DNA from: Amycolatopsis pretoriensis
Lineage (GTDB): Bacteria; Actinomycetota; Actinomycetes; Mycobacteriales; Pseudonocardiaceae
Length of the DNA stretch: 64,000 nucleotides
Assembly: GCF_900107925.1 (NCBI RefSeq)
Contig: NZ_FNUJ01000001.1
Coordinates: 62,001-126,000, forward strand
Reading direction: 5' to 3'
In this document: piece after piece, positions 17,910-26,040 of the stretch
How the letters are laid out: the number at the start of each line of letters is the position of its first letter
Position numbering within the stretch: the first letter of the stretch is position 1
Notes under the pieces: generated by a model
Databases searched by the model: none
Told to the model about the DNA's origin: nothing
What the model saw: only the letters and a program-made list of their open reading frames with translations
Made by a program: the position numbers and the translations under genes

Positions 17910-17929
17910 TGCATGCCCTTCAGGGGGTT

Positions 17930-18838
17930 TCAGGCGGTTTCGCCGGGCCAGTAGAGGCGCATCGGGTTGTCGACGAGCAGCTTCCGCCGCAGCTCGTGCG
18001 TTTCCGCGATGTGCGGGATGTAGTCGACGAGCAGCCCGTCGTCGGGCATGTGGTTCTTCAGGTTCGGGTGGGGCCAGTCGGTGCCCCACAGGACGCGGTC
18101 CGGGAACTCCGTCACGACGCGCCGGGCGAAGGGCACGACGTCGGTGTACGCGTGCCGTTCGCCGTCGAGGGCCGGTGGGCCGGTGACGGTGAGGCGCTCG
18201 GGACAGCTCACCTTCACGTGGACGTCGTTGCGGTCGACGAACTTCAGGAACCGCGCGAATTCGGGGCCGTCGACGGGTTTCGTGACGTCCGGGCGTCCCA
18301 TGTGGTCGATCACCAGGGGCGCCGGCAGCTCGCCGAAGAAGTCCTCGAGCTCGGGCAGGTCGGCGGCTTCGAAGTAGAGCACCACGTGCCAGCCGAGCGG
18401 CGCGATCTTCTTCGCGATGGTGCTCAGGTCCTCTTTGGGCGAGGCGTCGACGAGCCGTTTCACGAAGTTGAACCGGACGCCTTTGACGCCCGCTTCGTCG
18501 AGTCGGCGGAGTTCTTCGTCGCTGACGTCGGGGCGGACGGTCGCGATCCCGCGCGCCCGGCCGGCCGCCGCTCGCACGGCGTCGACCATGGCCGAGTTGT
18601 CCGCGCCGTGGCAGGTGGCCTGCACGATGACGTTCCGCGTGACGCCGAGGTGGTCCCGCAGGGCGAACAGCTGGTCCTTGCTCGCGTCGCACGGCGTGTA
18701 CTTGCGTTCGGGCGCGAACGGGAACTCTTGCTGCGGGCCGAAGACGTGGCAGTGTGCGTCCACAGTGCCCTCGGGCAGCCGGAAGTCCGGTGTGGACGGA
18801 TCGGCGTACCAGTCCAGCCAGCCGGGTGTCTTGGTCAT
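17930..18838 (-). CDS. ligI: 2-Pyrone-4,6-dicarboxylate lactonase (LigI-type amidohydrolase)
   Basis: 302 residues, single TIM-barrel amidohydrolase. Visible landmarks: G-T-V-D-A-H-C-H-V-F-G-P (metal-site H-x-H) near residue 26, P-L-V-I-D-H-M-G-R-P-D near 175, and L-W-G-T-D-W-P-H-P-N near 250 (the late-strand Asp). These fit LigI, which opens 2-pyrone-4,6-dicarboxylate to 4-oxalomesaconate. The ATG overlaps the LigJ stop (ATGA), so consecutive pathway enzymes are translationally coupled. A related amidohydrolase with another lactone substrate is possible but less likely in this company. Confidence 0.85.
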   Translation of the reverse strand: MTKTPGWLDWYADPSTPDFRLPEGTVDAHCHVFGPQQEFPFAPERKYTPCDASKDQLFALRDHLGVTRNVIVQATCHGADNSAMVDAVRAAAGRARGIATVRPDVSDEELRRLDEAGVKGVRFNFVKRLVDASPKEDLSTIAKKIAPLGWHVVLYFEAADLPELEDFFGELPAPLVIDHMGRPDVTKPVDGPEFARFLKFVDRNDVHVKVSCPERLTVTGPPALDGERHAYTDVVPFARRVVTEFPDRVLWGTDWPHPNLKNHMPDDGLLVDYIPHIAETHELRRKLLVDNPMRLYWPGETA

Positions 18839-19860
18839 CGGCCCTGTCCTTTGAGGAGGGTGTCGAGGCGCGGGTAGACGGCGCGGGCGTTGTGCTCGCG
18901 GATCGCGGCCCAGTCCGCTTCGGACAGTTTCGCGGATTCGGCGTACCGGCGGGTGTCGTCGAAGTGGTGGCCGGTGCGCGGGTCGACGCTGCGCACGGCG
19001 CCGATCATCTCGGACGCGAACAGGATGTTGCGCGCCGGGATGACGTCGAAGAGCAGGTCCGACCCCGGCTGGTGGTAGACGCAGGTGTCGAAGTAGACGT
19101 TGTTCAGCACGTGCTCTTCGAGTTCGGGTTTGCCCAGCGCCATCGCGAGACCGCGGAACCGGCCCCAGTGGTAGGGCACCGCGCCGCCGCCGTGCGGGAT
19201 GACCAGCCGCAGCGTCGGAAAGTCGGTGAACAGGTCGCCCTGCACGAGCTGCATGAACGCGGTCGTGTCGGCGTTGAGGTAGTGCGCGCCGGTGGTGTGG
19301 AACGCCGGGTTGACGCTGGTGCTGACGTGCACCATGGCCGGGATGTCGTATTCGACCATCTTTTCGTAGATCGGGTACCACGACCGGTCGGTGAGCGGCG
19401 GCGCCGTCCAGTGGCCACCGCTGGGGTCGGGGTTGAGGTTCAGCGCGACGGCGCCGTACTCCTCGACGCAGCGGGTCAGCTCGGGCAGGCAGGTGGCGGG
19501 GTCGACGCCCGGCGACTGCGGGAGCATCGCGGCGGGGGCGAAGCGCTCGGGGTAGAGCGTGCTGACGCGGTGGCAGAGCTCGTTGCAGATGGCCGCCCAT
19601 TCGGCGGACGTCTCGAAGCCGCCGACGTGGTGGGCCATGAACGACGCGCGCGGCGAGAAGATCGTGAGGTCGATGCCGCGTTCGTCCATCAGGCGCAGCT
19701 GGTTCGGCTCGATCGTCTCGCGCAGTTCGTCGTCGCTGATCCGCAGGTCCGCGCGCGCGGGGGCGGCGGCCTCGCCGGTCAGGGACGCGACCTGCCGGTC
19801 GCGCCACGCCGCGAGGGCGGGCGGGGCGGTGGTGTAGTGGCCGTGGCAATCGATGATCAA
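18835..19860 (-). CDS. ligJ: 4-Oxalomesaconate hydratase (LigJ-type)
   Basis: 341 residues, amidohydrolase fold. The start M/L-I-I-D-C-H-G-H-Y-T-T-A-P is characteristic of LigJ. Further motifs are H-V-G-G-F-E-T-S near residue 75, H-V-S-T-S-V-N-P, I-P-H-G-G-G-A-V-P-Y-H-W-G-R and F-A-S-E-M-I-G. LigJ hydrates 4-oxalomesaconate to 4-carboxy-4-hydroxy-2-oxoadipate, the LigK substrate. The start codon is TTG, preceded by GAGG. First gene of the transcript ligJ-ligI-MFS. Confidence 0.9.
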   Translation of the reverse strand: MIIDCHGHYTTAPPALAAWRDRQVASLTGEAAAPARADLRISDDELRETIEPNQLRLMDERGIDLTIFSPRASFMAHHVGGFETSAEWAAICNELCHRVSTLYPERFAPAAMLPQSPGVDPATCLPELTRCVEEYGAVALNLNPDPSGGHWTAPPLTDRSWYPIYEKMVEYDIPAMVHVSTSVNPAFHTTGAHYLNADTTAFMQLVQGDLFTDFPTLRLVIPHGGGAVPYHWGRFRGLAMALGKPELEEHVLNNVYFDTCVYHQPGSDLLFDVIPARNILFASEMIGAVRSVDPRTGHHFDDTRRYAESAKLSEADWAAIREHNARAVYPRLDTLLKGQGR

Positions 19861-19896
19861 GGTGGTTCCTCGTCGCTTCCGTGCTTCGATACTCGC

Positions 19897-19926
19897 ACAC
19901 TAATCGTCGATGAAATTGTTGACAAT
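19897..19926 (-). promoter_or_regulatory. ligJ promoter with ATTGTTGACAAT operator
   Basis: The operator at 19915-19926 is one of four related copies in the cluster. On the minus strand it contains a -35 TTGTCA, followed by a 17-bp spacer and a -10 TAGTGT at 19897-19902, pointing at ligJ. A FadR-type GntR dimer on this site would block RNA polymerase. Confidence 0.78.
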
Positions 19927-20061
19927 ATCTACGACGAGATTGACCTGATTGAGATGGTTCGACTCGGCGGAGTGCGTGGGGAGCGCGTGAGAGACTTCGG
20001 CGGAACCGCCGGGGCCGGGATCGGCGCACCGTGGGGGCGGTCAGCCGAGACCGAGGACACC

Positions 20062-21240
20062 ATGACGAATCCGCAGTACCCCGGGTCGCCGGGGCAGCAG
20101 CCGTACGCCGGGCCGCAGGGGGAGGGGCAGCCGTATGGCGCGCCCTCGGGTGGTTTTCCTGCGCAGCCGGACGCGGGGCAGCAGGCGTTCCCGGCACCTT
20201 CGGGCGGGTCTGCTGCGCAGCCGGAGGCGGGCCAGCAGCGGTATGTGCCGCCCTCGGGTGGGTTCGCCGCGCCAGACCCGGCGTCTTCGGGCGGCTTCCC
20301 CGCGCAGCCGGATGCGGGCCAGCAGCCCTACCCGGCGCCCTCGGGCGGGTCTGTTGCGCAGCCGGAGGGAGGCCAGCAGCGGTATGTGCCGCCCTCGGGT
20401 GGGTTCGCGGCGCAAGACCCGGTGCCTTCGGGTGGGTTCGCCGCGCAGCCGGACCTGGGGCAGCAGGCGTTCCCGGCTCCCTCGGGCGGGTTCGCCGCGC
20501 AGTCGGAGGCAGGCCAGCAGCAGTATGCGCCGCCCTCAGGTGGTTTCGCCGCGCAAGACCCGGCGTCTTCGGGTGGGTTCGCCGCGCAGCCGGACCTGGG
20601 CCAGCAGTCCTACCCGGCACCTTCGGGCGGGTTCGTCGCGCCGGATGCCGGGCAGCAGCCGTACGCCGGGCCGCAGCCCTATGGTGCGCCTTCGGGCGGG
20701 TTTCCGGGGCAACAGCCGTATCCCGCGCAGCAGCCCTACCCCGGCCCACCTTCCTACCCCGGCGGATACGCCGCCCAGCCGTACCCCGCCGCGCCCTACC
20801 CGGCGGCCCCCTACGGCATGCGGCCCCCTCAACCCAACGGTGCCACCGCCATCATCGCCGGCGTTCTCGCCGTGCTCGGCGGGCTGGCCTCCCTGCTCGG
20901 CCTGATCGTCGGCGTCATCGGGGTCTCCAGCCTCGGCTTCCTGCACTGGCTCTTCGTCGTCGCCCTGGTCGAGAACCTCGTTCTCGTCGGTACGCTGCTG
21001 CCCGGCGGCATCCTCCTCTTCCTGCGCAAGCCGGCCGGCCGGCTGCTCACCATCGTCGGCAGCGGGTTCGCCATCTTCGTGGCCCTCGCGACCGTCGTCG
21101 TCGATCTCGTCGGCATCGGGCACTACAGCGCCGGGCTGTTCCCCGGCTTCGTCGGGTTGCTGCTGACCCTCGTGCCGGCCGTCGCGACGCTCGTGCTCGC
21201 CATCGTCAAGCCGACTGCGCTGTGGTGCGCTCCTCGGTGA
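20062..21240 (+). CDS. Repeat-rich Pro/Gln/Gly protein with C-terminal membrane domain
   Basis: 392 residues. Residues ~1-250 are low-complexity, built from alternating blocks such as P-S-G-G-F-A-A-Q-P-D-x-G-Q-Q and Q-P-Y-P-A-P. Residues ~260-390 hold four hydrophobic helices (A-T-A-I-I-A-G-V-L-A-V-L-G-G-L-A, G-I-L-L-F-L-R-K-P-A-G-R). Disordered Pro/Gln-rich heads on small membrane domains are common in actinobacteria; none has a clear function. It lies on the opposite strand inside the aromatic cluster and its end overlaps the convergent MFS gene by 35 bp. There is no sign that it belongs to the pathway. Confidence 0.82.
   Translation: MTNPQYPGSPGQQPYAGPQGEGQPYGAPSGGFPAQPDAGQQAFPAPSGGSAAQPEAGQQRYVPPSGGFAAPDPASSGGFPAQPDAGQQPYPAPSGGSVAQPEGGQQRYVPPSGGFAAQDPVPSGGFAAQPDLGQQAFPAPSGGFAAQSEAGQQQYAPPSGGFAAQDPASSGGFAAQPDLGQQSYPAPSGGFVAPDAGQQPYAGPQPYGAPSGGFPGQQPYPAQQPYPGPPSYPGGYAAQPYPAAPYPAAPYGMRPPQPNGATAIIAGVLAVLGGLASLLGLIVGVIGVSSLGFLHWLFVVALVENLVLVGTLLPGGILLFLRKPAGRLLTIVGSGFAIFVALATVVVDLVGIGHYSAGLFPGFVGLLLTLVPAVATLVLAIVKPTALWCAPR
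20100..20720 (+). repeat. In-frame repeat array encoding PSGGF/AQPD/GQQ blocks
   Basis: Blocks of roughly 50-110 bp recur, for instance the codons for P-S-G-G-F-A-A-Q-D-P and A-A-Q-P-D-L-G-Q-Q, with small changes between copies. The array is likely to vary in length by recombination. Confidence 0.8.
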
Positions 21241-22525
21241 CCGGTTTGCCGGCGCGGCGCACCAGGCTCACCATCGCCGCGCCGAGCACGCCCGCGATCG
21301 CGAACACCACGAAGCCCAAAGAGGACAGTCCACTCGCGACCAGGATCCCGCCCAGCCACGGCCCGAACACCGCGCCCAGCCGGCCGACGCCCGACACCCA
21401 GCCGAGCGCCGTGGCCCGGCTGTCGGCCGGGTAGTACGCGCCGACCGCCGCGTAGATGAGCGTCTGCGCGCTGAACAGCCACGCGCCCGTCAGGAACACG
21501 ACCACGTATGTCACGACCAGCGGCAGGTGCACCGCCAGCAGCCCGACGCCACACGCCGTCAGCGCGAACCAGATGATCGCGACCGGCCGGGCGCCGAACC
21601 GGTCGGCGAGCCGGCCGGCGACGAGCATGCCCGCGATGCCGCCCAGGTTGATCACCAGCAGGAAGCTGATCGCGGAGCCGAGGTTGTAGCCGCTGCCGCG
21701 CATCATCGTCGGCAGCCAGGTGTTGACGCCGTACACCAGCAGCAGGCCGGCGAACGAAGCGATCCAGAACAGCAGCGTCGTCATCCGCACCGACGGCGTG
21801 AACAGGCCGCGCAGGCCGCCGCGCCGGTCTTCGGCCGGCTCGGGTGCGAACGTGTCGAGCGAGACCGCGTACTTGTCCGCGATGGCCCGCGCGCGGTCGG
21901 TCCGGCCCTTGGTCAACAAGAATGTCAACGATTCCGGCAGCAGGAAGACGACCGCCGGCAGCACCACCACGAGCAGCAGCGCGCCGATCCAGTACACCGA
22001 GCGCCAGCCCAGCGACTGGACGAGCGTCATCCCCAGCGCGCCGGCCAGCGCCCCGCCCGCCTGGTGGGCCGTCATCACCGTGGTGACGGCGAGGTTCTTC
22101 CGCCACGCCGGCGCGTACTCCATGACCATCGCGATCGCCGACGGCAGCAGGCCGCCGAGCCCGATACCGGCGACGAACCGCGCCGCGCCGAAGAACTCGA
22201 CCGTCGGCGCGACGGCGCACGCGGCCGCGGCCAGCGAGAAGACCACGACCCCGGTGATGATGATCTTCCGGCGCCCGGTGCGGTCGGTGAGGATGCCGGA
22301 CGCGAGCGCGCCGAGCATCATCCCGAACGTCGTCAGGCTGCCGATCGTCCCGCCGGTGACCGCGGTCAGGCCGAAGCTCTTGTCGGCCAGCACACCCGGC
22401 AGGGTCGCCCCGTAGACGAACAGGTCCAGCCCGTCGAGCAGGACGAGGATCCAGCACAACGCGGTCACCCGGATCGACAGCCGGACCGTGGCGGCGGTCG
22501 TGCCGCCGAGCTCTCTCGTGGACAT
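21206..22525 (-). CDS. MFS transporter, aromatic acid:H+ symporter type (AAHS)
   Basis: 439 residues, 12 helices. Helix 1 carries L-L-D-G-L-D-L-F-V-Y-G, matching the D-G-x-D motif of PcaK/BenK-type aromatic acid permeases. Loop 2-3 has T-D-R-T-G-R-R-K. Such proteins import protocatechuate, 4-hydroxybenzoate, gallate or similar acids with protons. It has its own copy of the cluster operator 82 bp upstream of the ATG (22606-22619). A second, less typical MFS gene at 16554-17909 belongs to the same regulon. Confidence 0.9.
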   Translation of the reverse strand: MSTRELGGTTAATVRLSIRVTALCWILVLLDGLDLFVYGATLPGVLADKSFGLTAVTGGTIGSLTTFGMMLGALASGILTDRTGRRKIIITGVVVFSLAAAACAVAPTVEFFGAARFVAGIGLGGLLPSAIAMVMEYAPAWRKNLAVTTVMTAHQAGGALAGALGMTLVQSLGWRSVYWIGALLLVVVLPAVVFLLPESLTFLLTKGRTDRARAIADKYAVSLDTFAPEPAEDRRGGLRGLFTPSVRMTTLLFWIASFAGLLLVYGVNTWLPTMMRGSGYNLGSAISFLLVINLGGIAGMLVAGRLADRFGARPVAIIWFALTACGVGLLAVHLPLVVTYVVVFLTGAWLFSAQTLIYAAVGAYYPADSRATALGWVSGVGRLGAVFGPWLGGILVASGLSSLGFVVFAIAGVLGAAMVSLVRRAGKPVTEERTTAQSA

Positions 22526-22605
22526 CCTCGTCCCTTTCGTCACTGGCGCAGCGAAGGTGACCGAAGTTACATCCGTGGAGATATTGAACACAAGACTTGC
22601 GGCAA

Positions 22606-22619
22606 GATTGTTAACAATC
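22606..22619 (-). promoter_or_regulatory. GntR operator GATTGTTAACAATC upstream of the AAHS transporter
   Basis: A perfect 14-bp palindrome, the most symmetrical of the four cluster operators. It contains a possible minus-strand -35 (TTGTTA). It overlaps the stop codon of the upstream dehydrogenase gene. Confidence 0.8.
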
Positions 22620-23387
22620 CTGTGAATCAGCTATGTGCGCAAGCTGGTCACGGGAAGCGCCGGCGACGTCGGCGCGCACGCCCAGCTCGCCCAGCATCTC
22701 GGCGGCCGCCGCCATCTCGGCGGTGCGGCGGACGGCGTGCTGGTACGAGCCGCCGACGAGCCGGTCGACGGTGGCCGCGTTCGCCGCGGTGAGCTCGTCG
22801 ACGATGATCTTGCGCAGCCAGTCTTCGCAGCCTGCCGCGCGGGCGGCGGTCAGCGCCTCGACCACGGCGGCCGACATGCCCTTGAAGAACACGCTGCGCA
22901 GGAGCTTGCGCTCGGCGGCGAGCCCGGCGTCGCCGGGCATGACCTCGACCGATGCGCCGAAGGCGTTCAGCGCGTCGGCGACGACCTCGGCGGCGGGGCC
23001 GGTGGCGAGCATCGGGACGCGCAGGCCGCGGCCCGGCACCGGCGCCATGATCGCGATGTCGGCGAACGGCACGCCGTGCCCGGCGGCGATGCCGGCGAGC
23101 TCGCGCTTGGTGCCGGGGGAGGCGGTGTTCAGGTCGGCCCAGGCGGCGCCGGTCTTCAGGCCAGGCAGGCCGGCCTCGAGCGCTTCGACGGCCGCGTGCG
23201 CGCTGTTCACGCTGAGCACCAGGTCGGCGCCGTCGGCGGCTTCGGCTTCGGAGCCCGTGGCGACGACGCCCTCGGCGGCCGGTACGGCCGGATCGTAGCC
23301 CCGCACCACGGCTCCGGCGGCGGCCAGATCGCGGGCGAGCGCGCTGCCCGCTTCGCCGAGCCCCAGTACCGCGATGGTTCCGGACAT
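22611..23387 (-). CDS. 6PGDH-like NAD(P)-dependent dehydrogenase with DUF1932-type C-terminus
   Basis: 258 residues. Rossmann start I-A-V-L-G-L-G-E-A-G-S-A-L-A (G-x-G-x-x-G), then L-V-L-S-V-N-S-A-H and D-L-N-T-A-S-P-G, as in beta-hydroxyacid dehydrogenases. The C-terminal helical half (E-R-K-L-L-R-S-V-F-F-K-G) resembles DUF1932. The ATG at 23387 is preceded by GAGAGG. It diverges from the regulator gene, with an operator between them. The classical pathway has LigC (a Gfo/Idh protein) oxidising the ring-cleavage semialdehyde; no LigC is present, so this enzyme may take that step. That is a guess from context. Confidence 0.8.
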   Translation of the reverse strand: MSGTIAVLGLGEAGSALARDLAAAGAVVRGYDPAVPAAEGVVATGSEAEAADGADLVLSVNSAHAAVEALEAGLPGLKTGAAWADLNTASPGTKRELAGIAAGHGVPFADIAIMAPVPGRGLRVPMLATGPAAEVVADALNAFGASVEVMPGDAGLAAERKLLRSVFFKGMSAAVVEALTAARAAGCEDWLRKIIVDELTAANAATVDRLVGGSYQHAVRRTAEMAAAAEMLGELGVRADVAGASRDQLAHIADSQDC

Positions 23388-23416
23388 AGCAGAATCCTCT
23401 CAGCAAGCTACGATCG

Positions 23417-23450
23417 AGTACACGATGTGTTCGACAATATTGTCAACAAA
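23417..23450. promoter_or_regulatory. GntR operator between the divergent dehydrogenase and regulator genes
   Basis: ATTGTCAACAAA (23439-23450) matches the cluster operator with one mismatch and overlaps a second palindrome, GACAATATTGTC (23433-23444). On the minus strand it supplies a -35 TTGACA with an 18-bp spacer to TGTACT, aimed at the dehydrogenase. This position would also allow autoregulation of the gntR gene. Confidence 0.75.
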
Positions 23451-23480
23451 CGGCGGTTCTTCAACAAACGGAGTCGGGGT

Positions 23481-24158
23481 ATGACGGAGAGTGCTGCGGA
23501 CGGGCAGCCGGGGGAGCGTTCCGTGGTGGCGGCGATCCGCGACGCGATCGTGCGGGGGGAGTTCGTGCCCAACCAGCGGCTGGTGGAGGCGGACCTGTCC
23601 GCCCAGTTCGCCGCCAGCCGCGCGACGGTGCGCGCGGCGCTGATCGAGCTGACGAACGAGGGGCTCGTCGAGCGGGTGCAGAACCGCGGCGCCCGGGTGC
23701 GGGCGGTGTCGCTGGAAGAGGCCGTCGAGATCTCCGAAGTCCGCATGATGCTGGAGTCGCTGTGCGCGGCGAAGGCGGCGGAGCGTGTTTCCGACGCGGA
23801 GACCAATGAGCTGGAAGAACTCGGCGAGCTGATGCAGCAGGCGGTGGCGGCCGGCGACGTGGTCGGGTATTCGGGTCTCAACCAGCGGCTGCACCGCCGG
23901 GTGCGCGAGATCAGCGGCCAGCGCACGGCGGCGCAGGTGCTGGAGCGGCTGCGCGGGCAGAGCGTGCGCCACCAGTTCCGGCTGGCGATGCGGCCGGGCC
24001 GGCCGCAGGTGTCGCTGCCGGAGCACCTGGCGATCATCGACGCGATCTGCGCGCACCGCCCGGAGCGGGCGGCGGAAGCGGCGCGGGTGCACCTGGCGAG
24101 CGTGATCGAGGCGCTCAAGGCTGCCGACGCGGCGGAGGTTTCGCACCTGCGCCCGTGA
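23481..24158 (+). CDS. FadR-subfamily GntR regulator (FCD domain)
   Basis: 225 residues. Winged helix at residues ~12-75 (I-R-D-A-I-V-R-G-E-F, L-S-A-Q-F-A-A-S-R-A-T-V-R-A-A-L-I-E-L, N-R-G-A-R-V), then an all-helical FCD domain (E-V-R-M-M-L-E-S-L, L-N-Q-R-L-H-R-R-V-R, P-E-H-L-A-I-I-D-A-I) with the Asp/His residues that bind metal and ligand. ATG after GGAG. FCD regulators answer small organic acids, which fits control of this aromatic cluster through the four ATTGTNNACAAT sites. Most likely a repressor released by a pathway substrate or intermediate. Confidence 0.93.
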   Translation: MTESAADGQPGERSVVAAIRDAIVRGEFVPNQRLVEADLSAQFAASRATVRAALIELTNEGLVERVQNRGARVRAVSLEEAVEISEVRMMLESLCAAKAAERVSDAETNELEELGELMQQAVAAGDVVGYSGLNQRLHRRVREISGQRTAAQVLERLRGQSVRHQFRLAMRPGRPQVSLPEHLAIIDAICAHRPERAAEAARVHLASVIEALKAADAAEVSHLRP

Positions 24159-24190
24159 GGTGTGGCTCGGTTGTGGTGGCGCCGCCCGCG

Positions 24191-24243
24191 ATGTCATGAA
24201 CGACCCTTTCAGCGCGCCTGATGGCGTGAACGACTCGTTCATG
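24191..24243. repeat. Short paired element ATGAACGAC-N/ GTGAACGACTCGTTCATG
   Basis: After the gntR stop, TCATGAACGACCCTTTCA is followed by a related copy GTGAACGACTCGTTCATG. The latter contains the hairpin TGAACGA-C-TCGTTCA (24227-24241). It could terminate gntR or be a dispersed intergenic repeat of this genome. Confidence 0.5.
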
Positions 24244-24268
24244 TCGTCGGCGTGCCGCTGGCGCCAAG

Positions 24269-24302
24269 ATTGTTGACAATTTCGTCTACCGAACCGTACC
24301 GT
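24269..24302 (+). promoter_or_regulatory. Promoter and operator of the ligK-galD-dioxygenase operon
   Basis: The operator ATTGTTGACAAT (24269-24280) contains a consensus -35 TTGACA (24273-24278), followed by an 18-bp spacer and a -10 TACCGT (24297-24302). Seven bases later comes the ATG at 24310, indicating a leaderless mRNA. Regulator binding would directly occlude the -35. Confidence 0.82.
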
Positions 24303-24309
24303 GGCCAGT

Positions 24310-25014
24310 ATGAAGCCCGTCATCGTCACCGACCCGCCGCGCGCCGACCTCGCGCAGGTCGCGCAGCTGGCCGACTACGGCGTCGCCACCGTTCACGAGG
24401 CCCTCGGGCGCTCCGGGCTGCTCGGTCCCGATCTGCGCCCGATCCAGGACGGCGCGCGGATCGGCGGCACCGCCGTCACCGCGCTCTGCTGGCCCGGGGA
24501 CAACCTCATGATCCACGCCGCCGTCGAGCAGTGCCGCGAAGGCGACGTCCTCGTCGTCACCACCACCTCGCCCTGCCGCGACGGGCTCTTCGGCGAGCTC
24601 TTCGCCACCGCGCTGCGCTACCGCGGCGTGAAAGGCCTCGTCATCAACACCGGTGTCCGCGATGTCACCGACCTGCGCGCCCTCGGGTTCCCCGTCTGGT
24701 CGGCCGCGGTGAGCGCGCAGGGCACCGTCAAGGCGACCGCCGGTGCCGTCAACGTTCCCGTCGTCATCGGCGGCCAGGTGATCCGCCCGGGTGACGCCAT
24801 CCTCGCCGACGACGACGGTGTCATGCGCGTGCGCCGCGAAGATGTCCAAACCGGACTCGAGGCCTCGCAGGCCCGGCTGGAAAAGGAAGCCGCCGCGCGG
24901 GAAGCGTTCGCCCAGGGCCAGCTCGGCCTGGACCGCTACGGGCTGCGCGAGAAGCTCGAAGCCCTCGGCGTCCGGTACCTGACCGCCGAGGAGTACGAAA
25001 AGGAGCAGGCATGA
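24310..25014 (+). CDS. ligK: 4-Carboxy-4-hydroxy-2-oxoadipate aldolase (LigK/GalC, RraA-like fold)
   Basis: 234 residues from the ATG that follows the -10 box. RraA/class II aldolase fold with G-E-L-F-A-T-A-L-R-Y-R-G-V-K-G-L-V-I near residues 98-115 and N-T-G-V-R-D-V, holding the metal-binding Asp and Arg region. It splits 4-carboxy-4-hydroxy-2-oxoadipate into pyruvate and oxaloacetate, the last step after LigJ. The 3' end overlaps galD (ATGA). RraA-like proteins can have other roles, but ligJ, ligI and galD in the same regulon make the aldolase reading strong. Confidence 0.88.
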   Translation: MKPVIVTDPPRADLAQVAQLADYGVATVHEALGRSGLLGPDLRPIQDGARIGGTAVTALCWPGDNLMIHAAVEQCREGDVLVVTTTSPCRDGLFGELFATALRYRGVKGLVINTGVRDVTDLRALGFPVWSAAVSAQGTVKATAGAVNVPVVIGGQVIRPGDAILADDDGVMRVRREDVQTGLEASQARLEKEAAAREAFAQGQLGLDRYGLREKLEALGVRYLTAEEYEKEQA

Positions 25015-26030
25015 CCGGCGTGCGCTGTACGCTCATGCGCGGCGGCACCTCCAAGGGCGCCTACTTCCTCGCCGAGGACCTTCCCTCGGATCCGAAGACC
25101 CGCGACGACCTCCTGATGCGAATCATGGGCACCCCCGACCCGCGCCAGATCGACGGTCTCGGCGGGGCCCAGCCGGTCACCAGCAAGGTCGCGATCGTGT
25201 CCGAAGCGGACGGACCGGACCACGACGTCGACTACCTGTTCCTGCAGCTCGGCGTCGAAGAGCCCACCGTCTCCGACCGGCAGACCTGCGGCAACCTCCT
25301 GGCCGGCGTCGGCCAGTTCGCCGTCGAACGCGGGCTCGTACCCGCCGGGGACGACCGCACCACCGTGCGCGTGCGGCTGCTCAACACCGGCACGATCGCC
25401 GTTTCGACGTTCGCCACCCCGGGCGGCGAAGTCGACTACGCCGGTGACACGGCCATCTCCGGCGTCCCGGGCACCGCGGCCCCGGTCGAACTGGACTTCA
25501 CCGAGACCGAAGGGTCCGTCTGCGGCAGCCTGCTGCCCACCGGCAACGTCCGCGACGACATCGGCGGCATCGCGGTCACCTGCGTGGACAACGGGATGCC
25601 GGTCGTCGTGGCCCGCGCCGAGGACCTCGGCGAAGAGCCGGGGCTCGCCGACCGGATCGACGCCCTGCGCGTCGAAGCCGGGAAGCTGATGGGCCTCGGC
25701 GACGTCCGTGGCTCGTCGGTCCCCAAGACGACGCTCGTTTCGGCGCCGCGTGACGGTGGCGCCATCGCCACGCGCACGTTCATCCCGGTCAAGCAGCACC
25801 CGTCGATCGGCGTGCTCGGCGGGGTCAGCGTCGTGACGGCGTTGCTGCTCGAAGGTGCCGTGGGAGCCGAACTCCTCCGGAAGCCGGCGGCGGGCGAGCC
25901 CGTCCAGATCGAGCACCCGAGCGGCAAGCTCGCCGTGGCGATCGAGTTCGAAGACGCCCGCGTCCGCCGGTCCACCGTGATCCGCACCGCGCGGAAGCTG
26001 TTCGACGGCACCGTTTTCCCGCGTCCCTGA
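25011..26030 (+). CDS. galD: 4-Oxalomesaconate tautomerase (GalD-type, PrpF family)
   Basis: 339 residues, PrpF fold. The start has the family hallmark C-T-L-M-R-G-G-T-S-K-G, later Q-T-C-G-N-L-L-A-G-V-G (Cys region) and K-Q-H-P-S-I-G-V-L-G-G-V-S. GalD interconverts keto and enol tautomers of 4-oxalomesaconate in gallate breakdown. ATG preceded by AAGGAG and overlapping the ligK stop. PrpF-type aconitate isomerases look similar; operon context decides. Confidence 0.87.
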   Translation: MTGVRCTLMRGGTSKGAYFLAEDLPSDPKTRDDLLMRIMGTPDPRQIDGLGGAQPVTSKVAIVSEADGPDHDVDYLFLQLGVEEPTVSDRQTCGNLLAGVGQFAVERGLVPAGDDRTTVRVRLLNTGTIAVSTFATPGGEVDYAGDTAISGVPGTAAPVELDFTETEGSVCGSLLPTGNVRDDIGGIAVTCVDNGMPVVVARAEDLGEEPGLADRIDALRVEAGKLMGLGDVRGSSVPKTTLVSAPRDGGAIATRTFIPVKQHPSIGVLGGVSVVTALLLEGAVGAELLRKPAAGEPVQIEHPSGKLAVAIEFEDARVRRSTVIRTARKLFDGTVFPRP

Positions 26031-26040
26031 GGAGCTGTCC

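Noticed and set aside
20041..20415. Minus-strand Arg-rich frame opposite the repeat protein
   Set aside because: Exact shadow of the PSGGF/GQQ repeats.
20100..20720. Possible CRISPR array because of regular repeats
   Set aside because: Repeats are in-frame codons, not identical, without unique spacers or cas genes.
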